Source: Mayfieldus sp963740555 (GTDB lineage: Bacteria > Actinomycetota > Thermoleophilia > Solirubrobacterales > 70-9). From it: a DNA stretch of 64,000 nt. The number at the start of each line of letters is the position of its first letter. Position 1 is the first letter of the stretch. The translations under genes and the position numbers were made by a program. The stretch is from positions 1 to 64,000 of the forward strand of contig CAVUES010000003.1 of assembly GCA_963740555.1 (NCBI GenBank), read 5' to 3'. The notes below the pieces were generated by a model. The model did no database searches. It had not been told where the DNA came from and saw nothing but the letters and a program-made list of their open reading frames with translations. Shown in pieces: positions 1 through 8,615 of the stretch.

Positions 1-35
1 GGCGTGACCGCCGCGCCGCTGGCTACCGTTCCTGA

Positions 36-338
36 GTGTCTCCTGATGATCCGCTCGCGAGAGCCACCACTCCTGATAGGCGCCCTGCGGAGCTCACGAG
101 GCGCACGTGGGACCATGTGCTCGCAGGCCATCCCGAGATGGCCGACCATCTCAACGACGTGATCGAGACGATTGAACAGCCCGAAATCCGTGAGGACGAC
201 GCCCGTCCCGGAAGAGTCCGCTGCTTCCGCCGTGGCGGACCCGAGCGTTGGATTCGTGTCGTTCTCGAATTCGGTGGCGAGACCGATGTCGTCGTCACGG
301 CTTTCCCACAGAGCAACGACCCAGCTGGATGGCGCTGA
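36..338 (+). CDS. Small nuclease-toxin-like protein (PBECR/DUF4258-type)
   Basis: 100 residues, GTG start; an in-frame stop just upstream (33-35) fixes the 5' limit. The core pattern (HVLAGHPEM, then ETIEQPEIREDD, a basic stretch RCFRRGG, and a closing VVVTAFP strand) resembles small RelE-fold/PBECR-type nuclease domains, in which a helix with a conserved His precedes a beta-sheet ending in a T-A-F/Y motif. The stop codon overlaps the start region of a DUF2283 gene, and that pairing resembles toxin-antitoxin organisation. The family assignment is from pattern memory; toxicity is an inference and has not been shown. Confidence 0.6.
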   Translation: MSPDDPLARATTPDRRPAELTRRTWDHVLAGHPEMADHLNDVIETIEQPEIREDDARPGRVRCFRRGGPERWIRVVLEFGGETDVVVTAFPQSNDPAGWR

Positions 339-616
339 TGACAAGAATCGGAAATCACGAGTTCGACCGGGAGCGCTACGACTCCGAGGGGGACGTGCTC
401 TATTTAAGCCGGGGACCCGAGCGGCCTGCTGCAAGCACGTTCGCGACTCCGGAGGGACACGCGGTACGTCTCGATGAAGCGGGCGAAGTGATTGGCCTCA
501 CGATCGTCAACGCGAAGTGGCTCTTGGATCGCGACGGCAAGCTCGTCGTCACGATTCCCGAGCGGATCGAATCACCTCGAGCCGCACTGGAGCCCGCGCT
601 GAGCGCCTCACCTTAG
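338..616 (+). CDS. DUF2283 family protein
   Basis: 92 residues from ATG 338; an in-frame ATG at 329 would add three residues (MAL). It shows the DUF2283 pattern: YDSEGDVLYLSRG near the N-terminus, then EGHAVRLDEAGEVIGLTI and a final VTIPE strand. Proteins of this family are small beta-rich proteins, often encoded beside RelE- or DUF4258-like partners. The start overlaps the stop of the upstream gene (TGATG), so the two are probably translationally coupled and the product may be the antitoxin-like partner. No function is established. Confidence 0.75.
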   Translation: MTRIGNHEFDRERYDSEGDVLYLSRGPERPAASTFATPEGHAVRLDEAGEVIGLTIVNAKWLLDRDGKLVVTIPERIESPRAALEPALSASP

Positions 617-681
617 GAAGCGTCTGCTTCGCTCTTGAGAAGGCCTTTCTGGACCCGATCCGCCCTTCCGACTAACAGAGA

Positions 682-972
682 ATGAACCAGCGTCCGATAC
701 CTGCCGGGATGCACCAATTCGCGAAGTGGACTCTCAGCGCCGCATTTCTATGTCTATCTATCTTGAGCGTGGGTTGTGTGTTCTTCTTTTTCCTCGGAGA
801 AGCGAATGGATGGACGCTTCTCCTTGGATGCGCGGCAGTTGGTACGGCTGGGGCTGCGCTGGGTGAAATCAAGCCTTCCGAGGCGTCAGTCGAGGCAGGC
901 GCAAGAAGGGCCGTCGCTTGGCTGCTGTTCGTGGCGCCCTTGGTAATTGTCTGCTTCTTGGTCACCCGATAG
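682..972 (+). CDS. Small membrane protein, two or three TM segments
   Basis: 96 residues. Hydrophobic stretches at about residues 16-40, 44-60 and 78-95 (AWLLFVAPLVIVCFLV) indicate a small integral membrane protein; no domain was recognised. Codon use is less GC-biased than the main chromosomal genes. It stands alone between the DUF2283 gene and the next small gene. Real coding is likely from the clean TM pattern, but function is unknown. Confidence 0.5.
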   Translation: MNQRPIPAGMHQFAKWTLSAAFLCLSILSVGCVFFFFLGEANGWTLLLGCAAVGTAGAALGEIKPSEASVEAGARRAVAWLLFVAPLVIVCFLVTR

Positions 973-1063
973 CGAGAGACGCCCCTTGGAGACTTGACCT
1001 CATGCCACGTATCGACGGCGGACCCACCGATGGACCTCCCGTAGTCCCCTGAAGACTGTCTGG

Positions 1064-1228
1064 GTGACGCTCAGCGACGCTGAGGCACGTGAACTCCTCG
1101 AATCGTTGCGAGCGTGGGCGGAAGAAATCGCCGAGGGGCTGTCCGATCCCGGCTGGCACACGCACGTCACCGACTTTGCCGGCAATGAGCTGACATTTGC
1201 CATCACACGAGCCGACAAAAGCGAATAG
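1064..1228 (+). CDS. Short conserved actinobacterial protein (about 54 aa)
   Basis: Reads from GTG 1064 to TAG 1226-1228: a helical N-terminus (LSDAEARELLESLRAW) followed by SDPGWHTHVTD and ELTFAI. The pairing 'acidic helix, then DPGWHTHVTD, then ELT.AI' recurs in short uncharacterised actinobacterial proteins (recollection). The frame is open upstream to 998 but has no ATG, GTG or TTG other than 1064, so this start is the best available. It ends 36 bp before the 3' end of the convergent tRNA-His. Confidence 0.55.
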   Translation: MTLSDAEARELLESLRAWAEEIAEGLSDPGWHTHVTDFAGNELTFAITRADKSE

Positions 1229-1264
1229 GCGAAATGAAATCAGGCCGATTTGCAGGGCGTTTAG

Positions 1265-1338
1265 GGTGAGCGACCGGACTCGAACCGGCGACCACCTGGA
1301 CCACAACCAGGAGCTCTACCAACTGAGCTACGCTCACC
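1265..1338 (-). tRNA. tRNA-His (GTG anticodon)
   Basis: A complete cloverleaf on the minus strand: 7-bp acceptor stem GTGAGCG/CGCTCAC, D-arm GCTC...GAGC, anticodon loop TTGTGGT and T-arm with GGTTCGAGTCC. An extra G at position -1 (1338) can pair with C73 (1265), the identity element of histidine tRNA. CCA is not encoded. Confidence 0.95.
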
Positions 1339-1436
1339 GCGCGTCCTCAATCTAGCGCGACGGGTCGCCCATTCGGTCGAGGCAGGGTTGGGGTGCTTTT
1401 GTCTCGATATAAGAGACTGAAGCGCCCCGGGCGTAG

Positions 1437-2675
1437 CTAGACGCCGAGAAACTCGCCCGTCGGCGAGTCCTGGCGGCCGGCGATCGCGCCGGCCTCGGCC
1501 ATCGACGCGATCTCTTCGGCGCTGTACCCGATCCCGGTCAGCACCTCATCGGTGTGCTCGCCAAGCTCCGGCGCCGGACGCCGCGGCGCCCGGTGACCGC
1601 CCGAGAAGCGAACCGGGAAGTCGACCTGGCGCACCGGCGCGTCGGCCACGGCGTCGTCGAGCTCGATCAGCGCCTCGCGCTCGGAGAGCAGGCTCGAGGC
1701 CACGACCTCGTCGACGGCGAGCACCGGCTCGACGCAGCACTCGCGCTCGGCGGCGAATCGCTCCCACTCCTCGCGGGTCCGCTTGCGGAACTCCTCCCCA
1801 ATCGCCTCGTGCGCCTCCGAGCCGTGGGGGGCGAACTGCTTGTCGATCAGATCGGGCCGTTCCACCCCCTCGCACCAGTTGACCCAGAACTTGTGCTCCA
1901 GCGCGCCGATCGTCACCCAGCCGTCCTTGCACTCGTAAGGCGAGTAGCAGATCGGCCAGGTCTCGCCCCGCGTCGGCACGTTTCCGTCCGCCAAGAAGCG
2001 CCCCATCAAGCCCGAGATCATCGCCAGTACGCCGTGGGCCATCGACACGTCGACGAACTGGCCCTGGCCCGACGCGTCGCGACCGCGCAGCGCGGCGAGG
2101 ATGCTCATCGCCGCGAACAGCGAGCCGCCCGCGGTGTCGGCGACCTGGACCTCGGGCGGTACCGGCGGGCCCCCCCGCTCGCCGCTGAGGCCGAGCACGC
2201 CGACCAGGGCGATGTAGTTGAGGTCGTGGCCGACGCGCTGCGCGTACTGCGGATGCTCGGTGCCATAGCCGCTGATCGCGCAGAAGACCAGGCCCTCGTT
2301 TTGCTTTCGCAGCTCCTCGTAGCCGACTCCGAGCCGGTCCATGACGCCGGGGCGGAAGGACTCCAGCAGCACGTCGAACTCGCGAACCAGGCGCCGCAGG
2401 ACCTCCTTGCCTTCGTCTGCCTTCAGATTGACCCGGATCGACTTCTTGTTTCGGTTCAACGCCTGGTAGAAGGCGGAGCTGGCGCTCGCCGGCATTCCCT
2501 CGTGATGCGGCGGCGCCCAGCGGATGTAGTCGCCGGCCCCGGTGTCCTCGAGCTTGACCACTTCGGCCCCGAGGTCGGCGAGCATCAGCGAGCAGAGCCC
2601 GCCCGGAAGCAGCCGCGAGAGGTCGAGGACCTTGATGCCGGCGAGCGGGGCGTCCATGGCAGAGAGGCTATCCAT
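1437..2675 (-). CDS. CaiB/BaiF-type CoA-transferase (family III)
   Basis: 412 residues, normal for the family that includes alpha-methylacyl-CoA racemase and formyl-CoA transferase. Typical blocks: GIKVLDLSRLLPGGLCSLMLADLGAEV at the N-terminus (CoA-binding Rossmann part), NRNKKSIRVNLK, and VLLESFRPGVMDRLGVGYEEL near residues 100-120. The Asp of DVSMAHGVLAM is the likely catalytic acyl-carrying residue region. Known family activity is CoA transfer between carboxylates or racemisation of branched acyl-CoA; the substrate cannot be read here. An in-frame ATG six codons in (2657, MDAPLAG) is an equally good start. It stands alone. Confidence 0.88.
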   Translation of the reverse strand: MDSLSAMDAPLAGIKVLDLSRLLPGGLCSLMLADLGAEVVKLEDTGAGDYIRWAPPHHEGMPASASSAFYQALNRNKKSIRVNLKADEGKEVLRRLVREFDVLLESFRPGVMDRLGVGYEELRKQNEGLVFCAISGYGTEHPQYAQRVGHDLNYIALVGVLGLSGERGGPPVPPEVQVADTAGGSLFAAMSILAALRGRDASGQGQFVDVSMAHGVLAMISGLMGRFLADGNVPTRGETWPICYSPYECKDGWVTIGALEHKFWVNWCEGVERPDLIDKQFAPHGSEAHEAIGEEFRKRTREEWERFAAERECCVEPVLAVDEVVASSLLSEREALIELDDAVADAPVRQVDFPVRFSGGHRAPRRPAPELGEHTDEVLTGIGYSAEEIASMAEAGAIAGRQDSPTGEFLGV

Positions 2676-2696
2676 GGACGTCCGCTCGCGGCTCGA

Positions 2697-3023
2697 TCAG
2701 GGCTTTCCGAAATGGACGACGAATCGCTCGGTCTTGTTGGACCCCTTGATCGTGCACTTGAATCCGTGCGTCGACGTGCAGGGCCCGTCCCAGCGCTTGA
2801 AGATGTACCCGTGGTCCGGCTTCGCCTTCAAGGTGAGCTTCTCGCCCGGGCCGAGGATGAGCTTGCATTTGGAGGTGACGCAGCCCCCGGGCTCCTTGTT
2901 GTTGGAGATCGTGCCCTTGCCCCCTTTGACCTTGATGATGATGTTCGGCGACTGCGCCTGAGCGGCGACAGCGCCCGTGAATGCGACGGCGAGACAAGTG
3001 ACGGCTAATGCGAATGCACGCAT
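2697..3023 (-). CDS. Secreted protein with InlB-type (divergent B-repeat) domain
   Basis: 108 residues. A signal peptide (MRAFALAVTCLAVAFTGAVAAQA) is followed by one small beta domain with the layout GGKGTIS..., GGCVTSKCKL, GPGEKLTLKAKPDHGY and FKRWDGPC. That is the pattern of divergent InlB B-repeats seen in surface proteins of many bacteria. Four cysteines could form two disulfides. Probably exported to the cell surface or medium; the binding partner is unknown. It sits between the CoA-transferase and a larger secreted protein, same strand. Confidence 0.65.
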   Translation of the reverse strand: MRAFALAVTCLAVAFTGAVAAQAQSPNIIIKVKGGKGTISNNKEPGGCVTSKCKLILGPGEKLTLKAKPDHGYIFKRWDGPCTSTHGFKCTIKGSNKTERFVVHFGKP

Positions 3024-3107
3024 CTGACCTCCTCTGCTCTGCGATGGGTCGATCGGATCCCAAGCGTAGGCAAGCCCGGCGACGGAATGCGACTTTTCAC
3101 GGTCCGG

Positions 3108-4610
3108 CTAGCTGCCGTCGCGCAGCGAGATCATGCCGCCGATCACGCCCAGGTATTCGTCGCCGTTCGGGCCCAGGGCGATCCCGGCGTAGTTGTTGTT
3201 GAACAGCAACCCGGCCCCGGCGAAGCGACTCCAAACCGTCCTGCCGCTGCGGAAATCGATCGCGGTCCAGTAGTAGCCCTGGGCACCGCTCGGGTCGGGG
3301 GGCCGCGTGTAGGTGTAGATCAGGCCCGTCCTGGCCGAGAGCTTCGGGACCACCGTCGGGGCGGCGGAGGTGGTGTTGGTCCAGACCTTGGTGCAGCCGT
3401 GACCGCCGGGGTTGACGTCGACGCGCGCGAAGCCGGGCACCGTAAGGGCGCCGCTGTTGAGCCCGAAGGGGTCCTGGTAGCCGTAGTTGTTCTCGACGAT
3501 CAAAGAGTTGCCCGATCCGACGATCGTGTTCTCGGTCGCGCTGGCGCCCTTGCTGAACACCGGCACCTCGCAGACGACCCGATGTTGGTGACGGCGAAGC
3601 CTGCGGCGAGTCCGGTAGACGACGACGTTCATCGGGTCGGCGTTGTCGGTGATCGCGACGAAGCCGCCCCGCATGATCGTCGGCGTGGTGCCGGAGCCGG
3701 CGTCGACCTGGCCCGGCTTCACGATTCCCGAGTTCGGATAGGTGCTCTGCCAGACGATCCGCGGGACGCCGTGGCGGCTGCTGAACCGGTACATCTTCTT
3801 GTCGGAGACGATGTAGGCGCTGCGACCGCTGACGGCGAAGGAGTTCTCGATCTCCTCGCCGGTTCGCAGGACGTGGATCGCGCCCGTGCGCGGGTCGAGG
3901 GTGCCGACCTTGCCGTTCTGCTTGGTGGCGAACCAGATCAGCCCGCTGAAGTCGGGAAGCGCCGAGGTGATCCGCTCGTTGGCGCTGTCGAGGACGCTCG
4001 TGAAATCGTAGTCGTGGCGCAGCTGGAATCCTTGCCCGTTCGCCGACTCGCCGAGGACGTAGATGTGGTCGGTCTTCGTCGGCACCCAGATCTGGTCGTG
4101 GTTGTCGAGGAAGAAATAGCCGCCGCCGCTGAAGTTCTGGTAGGTCTTGGTGCCCGGTGGGTCGGTGGCGTTGGGCAGGTCGTAGCTGGCGATCGTCGCC
4201 AGTGTGTTCGGGTCGATGATCCGCGCCTGCGGGGGAACGACGGCCGAGGGACAGACGCTGACGATCCGGCCCCGCGAGTCGAAGGCGAGCGAGCCGCAGA
4301 CGGCAGGAGAGGCCGCGCTCGAGCGGGCGACCAGAGACCTGCCCCGCGGCCCGCCGCGTGTCGGATAGGCGTCGGTCATCCAGGTGTCGTTGTGGATGTT
4401 GCTGTTCGGGTTCGGCGCCATGAATCGGTTCTGGGGCGCGAACGTGGTCTCGCTGGCCGGCAGTGGCGGGGCGATGGAGGCTGCCCCCTGGAATGCGGGC
4501 AGAGAAGGCGGCGGGACGGGGACCGAGACGATCGGCAGCGCCGAAGCGCCGGCCGGCAGCGCCAGTCCGACCATCAAGGCACCGACCGCGGCTAGCGAGC
4601 GTCTTTTCAA
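3108..4610 (-). CDS. Secreted beta-propeller-like protein
   Basis: 500 residues with a signal peptide (MKRRSLAAVGALMVGLALPAGASA) and a Pro-rich linker. The rest is a series of repeated beta-rich units containing motifs such as SLAFDSRGRIVSV, YFFLDNHDQIWVPT and IYVLGE, each like a propeller blade. No catalytic motif was recognised. Likely extracytoplasmic; function unknown. A divergent TetR gene starts 124 bp away, so the shared intergenic region 4611-4734 probably holds both promoters. Confidence 0.6.
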   Translation of the reverse strand: MKRRSLAAVGALMVGLALPAGASALPIVSVPVPPPSLPAFQGAASIAPPLPASETTFAPQNRFMAPNPNSNIHNDTWMTDAYPTRGGPRGRSLVARSSAASPAVCGSLAFDSRGRIVSVCPSAVVPPQARIIDPNTLATIASYDLPNATDPPGTKTYQNFSGGGYFFLDNHDQIWVPTKTDHIYVLGESANGQGFQLRHDYDFTSVLDSANERITSALPDFSGLIWFATKQNGKVGTLDPRTGAIHVLRTGEEIENSFAVSGRSAYIVSDKKMYRFSSRHGVPRIVWQSTYPNSGIVKPGQVDAGSGTTPTIMRGGFVAITDNADPMNVVVYRTRRRLRRHQHRVVCEVPVFSKGASATENTIVGSGNSLIVENNYGYQDPFGLNSGALTVPGFARVDVNPGGHGCTKVWTNTTSAAPTVVPKLSARTGLIYTYTRPPDPSGAQGYYWTAIDFRSGRTVWSRFAGAGLLFNNNYAGIALGPNGDEYLGVIGGMISLRDGS

Positions 4611-4734
4611 GGTCCGACCATCCAGCTGTGCTGAATATCACGATTCGACCCCGCCTGCCCCACTTCTGGCGGCGAATCGTCGTGTCTCCGTCCAACCGCG
4701 ACACTCGCGCGACCGGTCTGCGTAGGATCGGGCC

Positions 4735-5391
4735 ATGCCCAGCGACGATTGGGTCCTTCGCCTGGTGCGGGGACGACAGCAGCACAGCCGCGAGCACGAC
4801 GTCACGTCGGCGCGAGTGCGGCTGCTCGACGGGCTGGCGAGGGCCGTGGCCGAGAACGGGTATGCCCGCACGTCGGTGGACGACATCGCGGCGCGCGCCG
4901 GGCTCACCAGCGACGAGTTCTATGCGCAGTTCGCGGACATCGAGAGCTGTTTTTTGGCCGCCTACGACCTCGGAATCGAGATCCTGGCAACGACCGCCGA
5001 GGACTCCATCGGCTCCGCCGATCGGCCGCCGCTGGTTCGCCTCGAGGGGCTGGTGGGGAGCTACCTCGACATTCTCGCCGCCGAGCCGGCCTTCGCCCGC
5101 ACCTTCTTGATCGAGGTCTACGGCGCCGGGCCGCGGGCCCTCCAGCGTCGCATGGACGTGCTGCGCCGCTTCGCGGACCTGTTCGCCGAGATCTTGGCCC
5201 CAGTGGAAGGCGAGCTCGACCCGTTCGTCTGCGAGGCGCTCGTCGGGGCAGTCAGCACGGTCGTCACGAGCCGGGTCGCCGCCGGGCAGTTCGACCGGTT
5301 GCCCGCCCTGCGCGAGCCGATAATGGGCTTCGTCAAGCGGTTGCTGGAGACGGGGCCGCCGGCAGGCTTCAAGCCCGCTGCAAGGGCCTAG
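4735..5391 (+). CDS. TetR/AcrR-family transcriptional regulator
   Basis: 218 residues. The N-terminal HTH (about residues 26-72) has the classic TetR layout: LLDGLARAVAENGYARTSVDDIAARAGLTSDEFYAQF followed by CFLAAYD. The C-terminal helical domain would bind an unidentified ligand. It is divergently placed to the secreted propeller-like gene and may regulate it or itself. It lies immediately outside the left end of the integrated element. Confidence 0.88.
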   Translation: MPSDDWVLRLVRGRQQHSREHDVTSARVRLLDGLARAVAENGYARTSVDDIAARAGLTSDEFYAQFADIESCFLAAYDLGIEILATTAEDSIGSADRPPLVRLEGLVGSYLDILAAEPAFARTFLIEVYGAGPRALQRRMDVLRRFADLFAEILAPVEGELDPFVCEALVGAVSTVVTSRVAAGQFDRLPALREPIMGFVKRLLETGPPAGFKPAARA

Positions 5392-5490
5392 GAACCGCCC
5401 CGGCTCAGTGGTCGGGGCCGGCTTCGCAGAACCCGTGTTCGGGTCATCGCGCTAATGGAGCGCTGGTCCGGAGCCCTCCAACGAATGCAA

Positions 5491-5533
5491 CGCCCCCGGC
5501 AGGATTCGAACCTGCGACCCGCGGCTTAGAAGG
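5491..5533 (-). repeat. Left attachment repeat: 3' fragment of tRNA-Arg(TCT)
   Basis: These 43 bp are identical to 23688-23730 inside the intact tRNA-Arg gene. They cover the acceptor 3' strand, the T-arm and the anticodon-arm 3' half, and identity stops abruptly on both sides. The 5' half of a tRNA is missing, so this is not a functional gene. It is the duplicated att core left at the far side of an element integrated into the tRNA, 17 bp from the end of the integrase gene. Confidence 0.93.
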
Positions 5534-5550
5534 GCGGGCCTAGCTCGTCT

Positions 5551-6756
5551 CTACGGGGTGATGTGCCTGCTAGGAGCGTCGTTTGTGCTCTTGTGTCCGT
5601 TGGATTGCGGCTCGTTGGTACCCGCTCCGGTACCCGCTTTGAACGCCTCAGCCAGTTTGGCTGCGTCCTCGCGGCGCGGTTGATGATGCAGATACCGCTG
5701 CGTGGTCGAGTAGTGCGTGTGGCCCATGTAGGACTGCACGGCGTAGGCGTCGAGCTTCTGGATCGCGGCGCTTGCGAACGCATGGCGCAAATCGTGAAAG
5801 CGCACCGGGCGCAGCCCGGCTCGATCCAGTGCCGCCTTGAAGCGGCGGCGCAACGCCGAGTCATCTAGGTGCTCGCCAGTCTCCGAGCAGAACACAAGGT
5901 CACGATCGCCAGTGAAGTGCTCGCGCTCTTTGAGGCGGGCCAGCGTGTCGATTGCTTCGGGCACCATCGGAACGCTTCGGACTTTCTTGCCCTTCGGGAC
6001 TTTCTCGACCCCGCCCGTGTAGTTGCGGCGAACGTGAAGCAGCCCGTCCACGAAATCAACGTGCTCCCAGCGCAGTGCCAGCAACTCGCCTTGGCGTAGC
6101 CCGGTAAACGCGGCCGTCTTATATAGAGCGGCGTCTTGCTCGCTCGCGGCATTGGCGGCAAGCAACTCGATTTCGTCGCCGTCAAGCGTGTCGAATTCGC
6201 CCGAGTAGCTAACTCGCGGCCGCTCGACAAGATCAGCCGACGCCGGGTTGTCTCGCAACCCCCACACGCGCTTGGCTCGCTTGAAAATTCCGTGAAGCAC
6301 CGTCAAGTGCCGAACGATGGTCCGATTGGACAACCGACCCTCAGCAATCAGCCCAGCTTTGTAGGTGTCGATCTGATCGGGGGTGACTTGCTCAAGCGGC
6401 GTGTCTCCGAAGGCTTTCCGCAGGTAGCCCTCGATCACGCCCCGGTAGTCGGCCAGCGTTTTAGGGTCGATCTGTTTTTCATGCTCGACGTAGCGCAGGT
6501 ACTCGGTCGCTGCCTGATTGAAAGTTGCGCCCGTTTCAGTTGGCGGGCCTTCACGCCGTAGGTCCGTGAGCTTTTCTTGCAGCCAAGCCTCAGCCTTGCG
6601 CCGTGTCCAATAGCCCTCGGGGCAGCGTCCCTTGCCCGACCAAGCCGGGCCAAGGCATTGCTTTGCCCCGTGCGGTCCTAGCCCTGGTGCTCGCCAACGC
6701 GCGTACCACTTAGTGCCTCGCGCTCGCTTTACCTGAAAGACGTTCCCACTGACCAT
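5551..6756 (-). CDS. int: Tyrosine-type site-specific integrase
   Basis: 401 residues from ATG 6756, preceded by a strong AGGAGGT ribosome site; the frame stays open further upstream but that part looks non-coding. An N-terminal arm-binding region and SAM-like core-binding domain (about residues 75-165) lead into the catalytic domain. The conserved active-site residues are visible: Arg221 (TGLRQGELLALRW), H321-D-L-R324, His346 in MGH and nucleophile Tyr355 (TTQRYLHH). It should catalyse integration and excision at the tRNA-Arg core, which lies 17 bp from its stop codon. Confidence 0.95.
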   Translation of the reverse strand: MVSGNVFQVKRARGTKWYARWRAPGLGPHGAKQCLGPAWSGKGRCPEGYWTRRKAEAWLQEKLTDLRREGPPTETGATFNQAATEYLRYVEHEKQIDPKTLADYRGVIEGYLRKAFGDTPLEQVTPDQIDTYKAGLIAEGRLSNRTIVRHLTVLHGIFKRAKRVWGLRDNPASADLVERPRVSYSGEFDTLDGDEIELLAANAASEQDAALYKTAAFTGLRQGELLALRWEHVDFVDGLLHVRRNYTGGVEKVPKGKKVRSVPMVPEAIDTLARLKEREHFTGDRDLVFCSETGEHLDDSALRRRFKAALDRAGLRPVRFHDLRHAFASAAIQKLDAYAVQSYMGHTHYSTTQRYLHHQPRREDAAKLAEAFKAGTGAGTNEPQSNGHKSTNDAPSRHITP

Positions 6757-6902
6757 GCTGCTACCTCCTATCGAGAGGGGCAGCGAAGCGGGTAGCGTTC
6801 CCGATGCGGCGGGACGAGGTTCCCTTGGCCCGTCGCCACGGGGTCGGCTGTTCGCGCAGCGCGGCCCCATATCTGTAAACGGCTTCGCATGGTACTCGCT
6901 TG

Positions 6903-7145
6903 TCAAGACAACCGCCACCATTCGGTTAGTTCGTCGCGGTCAAAGCGCCAGTACTTCCCGAGCTTGTGAGCCGGTATCCGGCCATCCCTCGCAGCGGCAC
7001 GGACCCAGCCGGGCTCGACCTTCAAGAGCGCGGCAGCTTCCTCGACCGTGAGGATTCGGTCAGCCGTTAGCCCCGTGCGCTTGGCCTGCTCAGCGGCAAC
7101 CTCGGGCGACGGTGGCACGTGTCCACCAGCCAAATCGGGCCTCAT
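6903..7145 (-). CDS. Excisionase-like helix-turn-helix protein
   Basis: 80 residues. The C-terminal half (TVEEAAALLKVEPGWVRAAA...GRIPAHKLGKYWRFDRDELTEWW) is a MerR/excisionase-type winged HTH (HTH_17 class), commonly encoded beside integrases of actinobacterial integrative elements. The start overlaps the stop of the upstream 61-aa gene (ATGA), so it is part of one transcript running toward int. Expected role: directing excision or regulating int. Confidence 0.85.
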   Translation of the reverse strand: MRPDLAGGHVPPSPEVAAEQAKRTGLTADRILTVEEAAALLKVEPGWVRAAARDGRIPAHKLGKYWRFDRDELTEWWRLS

Positions 7146-7327
7146 TCGAATCTCACCGCCGCTTTGTGCGTGTGAACCGCTACGCGGCTTCCTAAGCCCT
7201 CGGAAAAGCTGTCGAGGGTTAGGACACTAGGGCCGTTTTTTAGCCCTTCTTCCAGGCACGGAAAATTCACTACGCGGGCTCTCAGAGCCTCAAACGCCGG
7301 AACTTCCGGTCGCGCCGCGTAGGTCAT
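7142..7327 (-). CDS. Small element protein, unknown
   Basis: 61 residues, not recognised. Support comes from tight packing: its start overlaps the stop of the upstream Cys-rich gene (7324-7327) and its stop overlaps the start of the excisionase gene. This is the translational coupling seen throughout this operon. No domain or TM segment is visible. Confidence 0.45.
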   Translation of the reverse strand: MTYAARPEVPAFEALRARVVNFPCLEEGLKNGPSVLTLDSFSEGLGSRVAVHTHKAAVRFE

Positions 7328-7650
7328 TCCCCGGCCCCTCGGTCCTCGTCAAGCTGGCAAAGCTCAATGCGGCGATGCTTTCTTTTGCCCTGTTCGGTGC
7401 GCGGGTCGAAGCTGCAATTCCCCCCGCAAGCGCTCTGGCCGATCCGCGCCCAGGCTTTGTTGGCAGCGTCCTTGTCCTCGAACAACTGCACCGACCAACG
7501 ACCACCACAGACCGCAACAACTGCCCAACGGCCCTCACCACTCACGCTCGCCCAATTCCAACAACATTTGGCGACCGTCGAATACCTGCGGTGCGCGCGC
7601 TTGGAGCAACCGCAATAGACATAAGGAATGAAATCCGGGCGTTGCGTCAT
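7324..7650 (-). CDS. Cysteine-rich small protein, possible zinc-binding
   Basis: 108 residues. N-terminal cysteines (YCGCSKRAHRR, then KCCWNW), a central VCGGRWSVQLFEDKDAANKAW and a later CGGNC suggest a small metal-binding or disulfide protein; no named family was recognised. It lies 2 bp after the ATPase gene and overlaps the next gene by 4 bp, so it belongs to the same replication/integration operon. Confidence 0.55.
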   Translation of the reverse strand: MTQRPDFIPYVYCGCSKRAHRRYSTVAKCCWNWASVSGEGRWAVVAVCGGRWSVQLFEDKDAANKAWARIGQSACGGNCSFDPRTEQGKRKHRRIELCQLDEDRGAGE

Positions 7651-7652
7651 AT

Positions 7653-8615
7653 TTACGGCTCCGCAACCGTCGAATTGAAGTCGGGCATCACCGTGAAGGT
7701 GCCTTTGACCTTCACTATCTCGATGGCTTCAAAGGCGGCGCGCCACGAATCGTTTTGGGGCGTCGTGCCGCACGCCTCGGCCAGCTCTTTCTTTGTGCCG
7801 GTAAACGGCAGTAGCTCACGAATCTCTGTTTCGTAATGTCGCCGGGTCGTAAGACGCGGCGAGTCAGCGCCAACGATCCCGCCTTGCTCAACATCAAGCC
7901 GTAGGTAGCGATCCTCGGGAGCTTCGGCGTAGCGAGGCGGTTTGCCCCATTCGCCCCGGCACGTGAGCCGCCGTAGGTCGGTTTCCTCCTCGTCGGCGTC
8001 GCCGACCGGCACGAGGCCGAACAGCGCGTCAGCCTGATCCATAATCGCTGTAGCGCCGCGAAACAGCTTTCGGTTATCGCGGCCCCGATGGGTGATTAGG
8101 ACGTGGGCAGAGTTTTGATTGCGCGCAAGCTGCGCGAGGTTGGCAACCGCAGTCGCCATTTCGTCATTGTCAGACTCGCCAAGTGACGGCGTAGCGCGTT
8201 TCAGCGAGTCCCACAGCACGTAGTCAAAGTTCTCGCTCTCTAGCTCCTCGGCAAGCCAGGCCAAGTCATTGACGTTCGCCAAGTCAAGACCGCCAGCGTC
8301 AATGTGGGTAACTCCGCCCGGTGATATTTCGACGCCCGCCTGCTGCAGACGCTGACGAGACATACGCGGCCCCTGCTCGAAATCGACAATCGCAGCGGTG
8401 CCCTTGTTGCACCGGATTCCGGCGACTTCATTACCACGCGCAACGCCGAGCGCGAGCCCGGTCCCGAGCCAAGTCTTGTATGAGCCTGCACGGCCAGCGA
8501 GGATCGTCAAGGTGCCGTCAGCAACGAACCCTTCGCAGCGCCAGGCAACGGGCTCAGCGGGTTCCGCAAGGATCGTCGCTAGATCAGCTATTCGGTTCTC
8601 ATAACGTGCCATCAT
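7653..8615 (-). CDS. RepA-like AAA ATPase (AAA_25 type)
   Basis: 320 residues. A RecA-fold ATPase with Walker A at about residues 38-46 (AGRAGSYKTW), Walker B in FDYVLWDSLKRA, a following VLITHRGRD sensor segment and a RGATAIMDQADALFGL block. This matches hexameric RepA/RSF1010-type helicases and primase-associated ATPases of plasmids and integrative elements. The C-terminal part contains a winged-helix-like region. The start overlaps the stop of the Toprim gene by 4 bp, so the two are probably co-translated. Role inferred: element replication. Confidence 0.82.
   Translation of the reverse strand: MMARYENRIADLATILAEPAEPVAWRCEGFVADGTLTILAGRAGSYKTWLGTGLALGVARGNEVAGIRCNKGTAAIVDFEQGPRMSRQRLQQAGVEISPGGVTHIDAGGLDLANVNDLAWLAEELESENFDYVLWDSLKRATPSLGESDNDEMATAVANLAQLARNQNSAHVLITHRGRDNRKLFRGATAIMDQADALFGLVPVGDADEEETDLRRLTCRGEWGKPPRYAEAPEDRYLRLDVEQGGIVGADSPRLTTRRHYETEIRELLPFTGTKKELAEACGTTPQNDSWRAAFEAIEIVKVKGTFTVMPDFNSTVAEP

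Noticed and set aside
1554..3008. Long antisense open frame over the CoA-transferase gene
   Set aside because: It mirrors the coding strand of a strong family-III CoA-transferase; the predicted protein is Arg/Ala/Val-rich low-complexity sequence with no domain. Typical GC-rich artefact.
3087..4797. Long open frames in other registers over the secreted propeller-like gene
   Set aside because: They compete with a gene that has a clean signal peptide and blade-like repeats; the alternatives are Arg/Gly/Pro-rich with no start context.
5491..5533. A second tRNA-Arg gene
   Set aside because: Only the 3' portion is present, with no 5' acceptor or D-arm; it is the att repeat of the integrated element.
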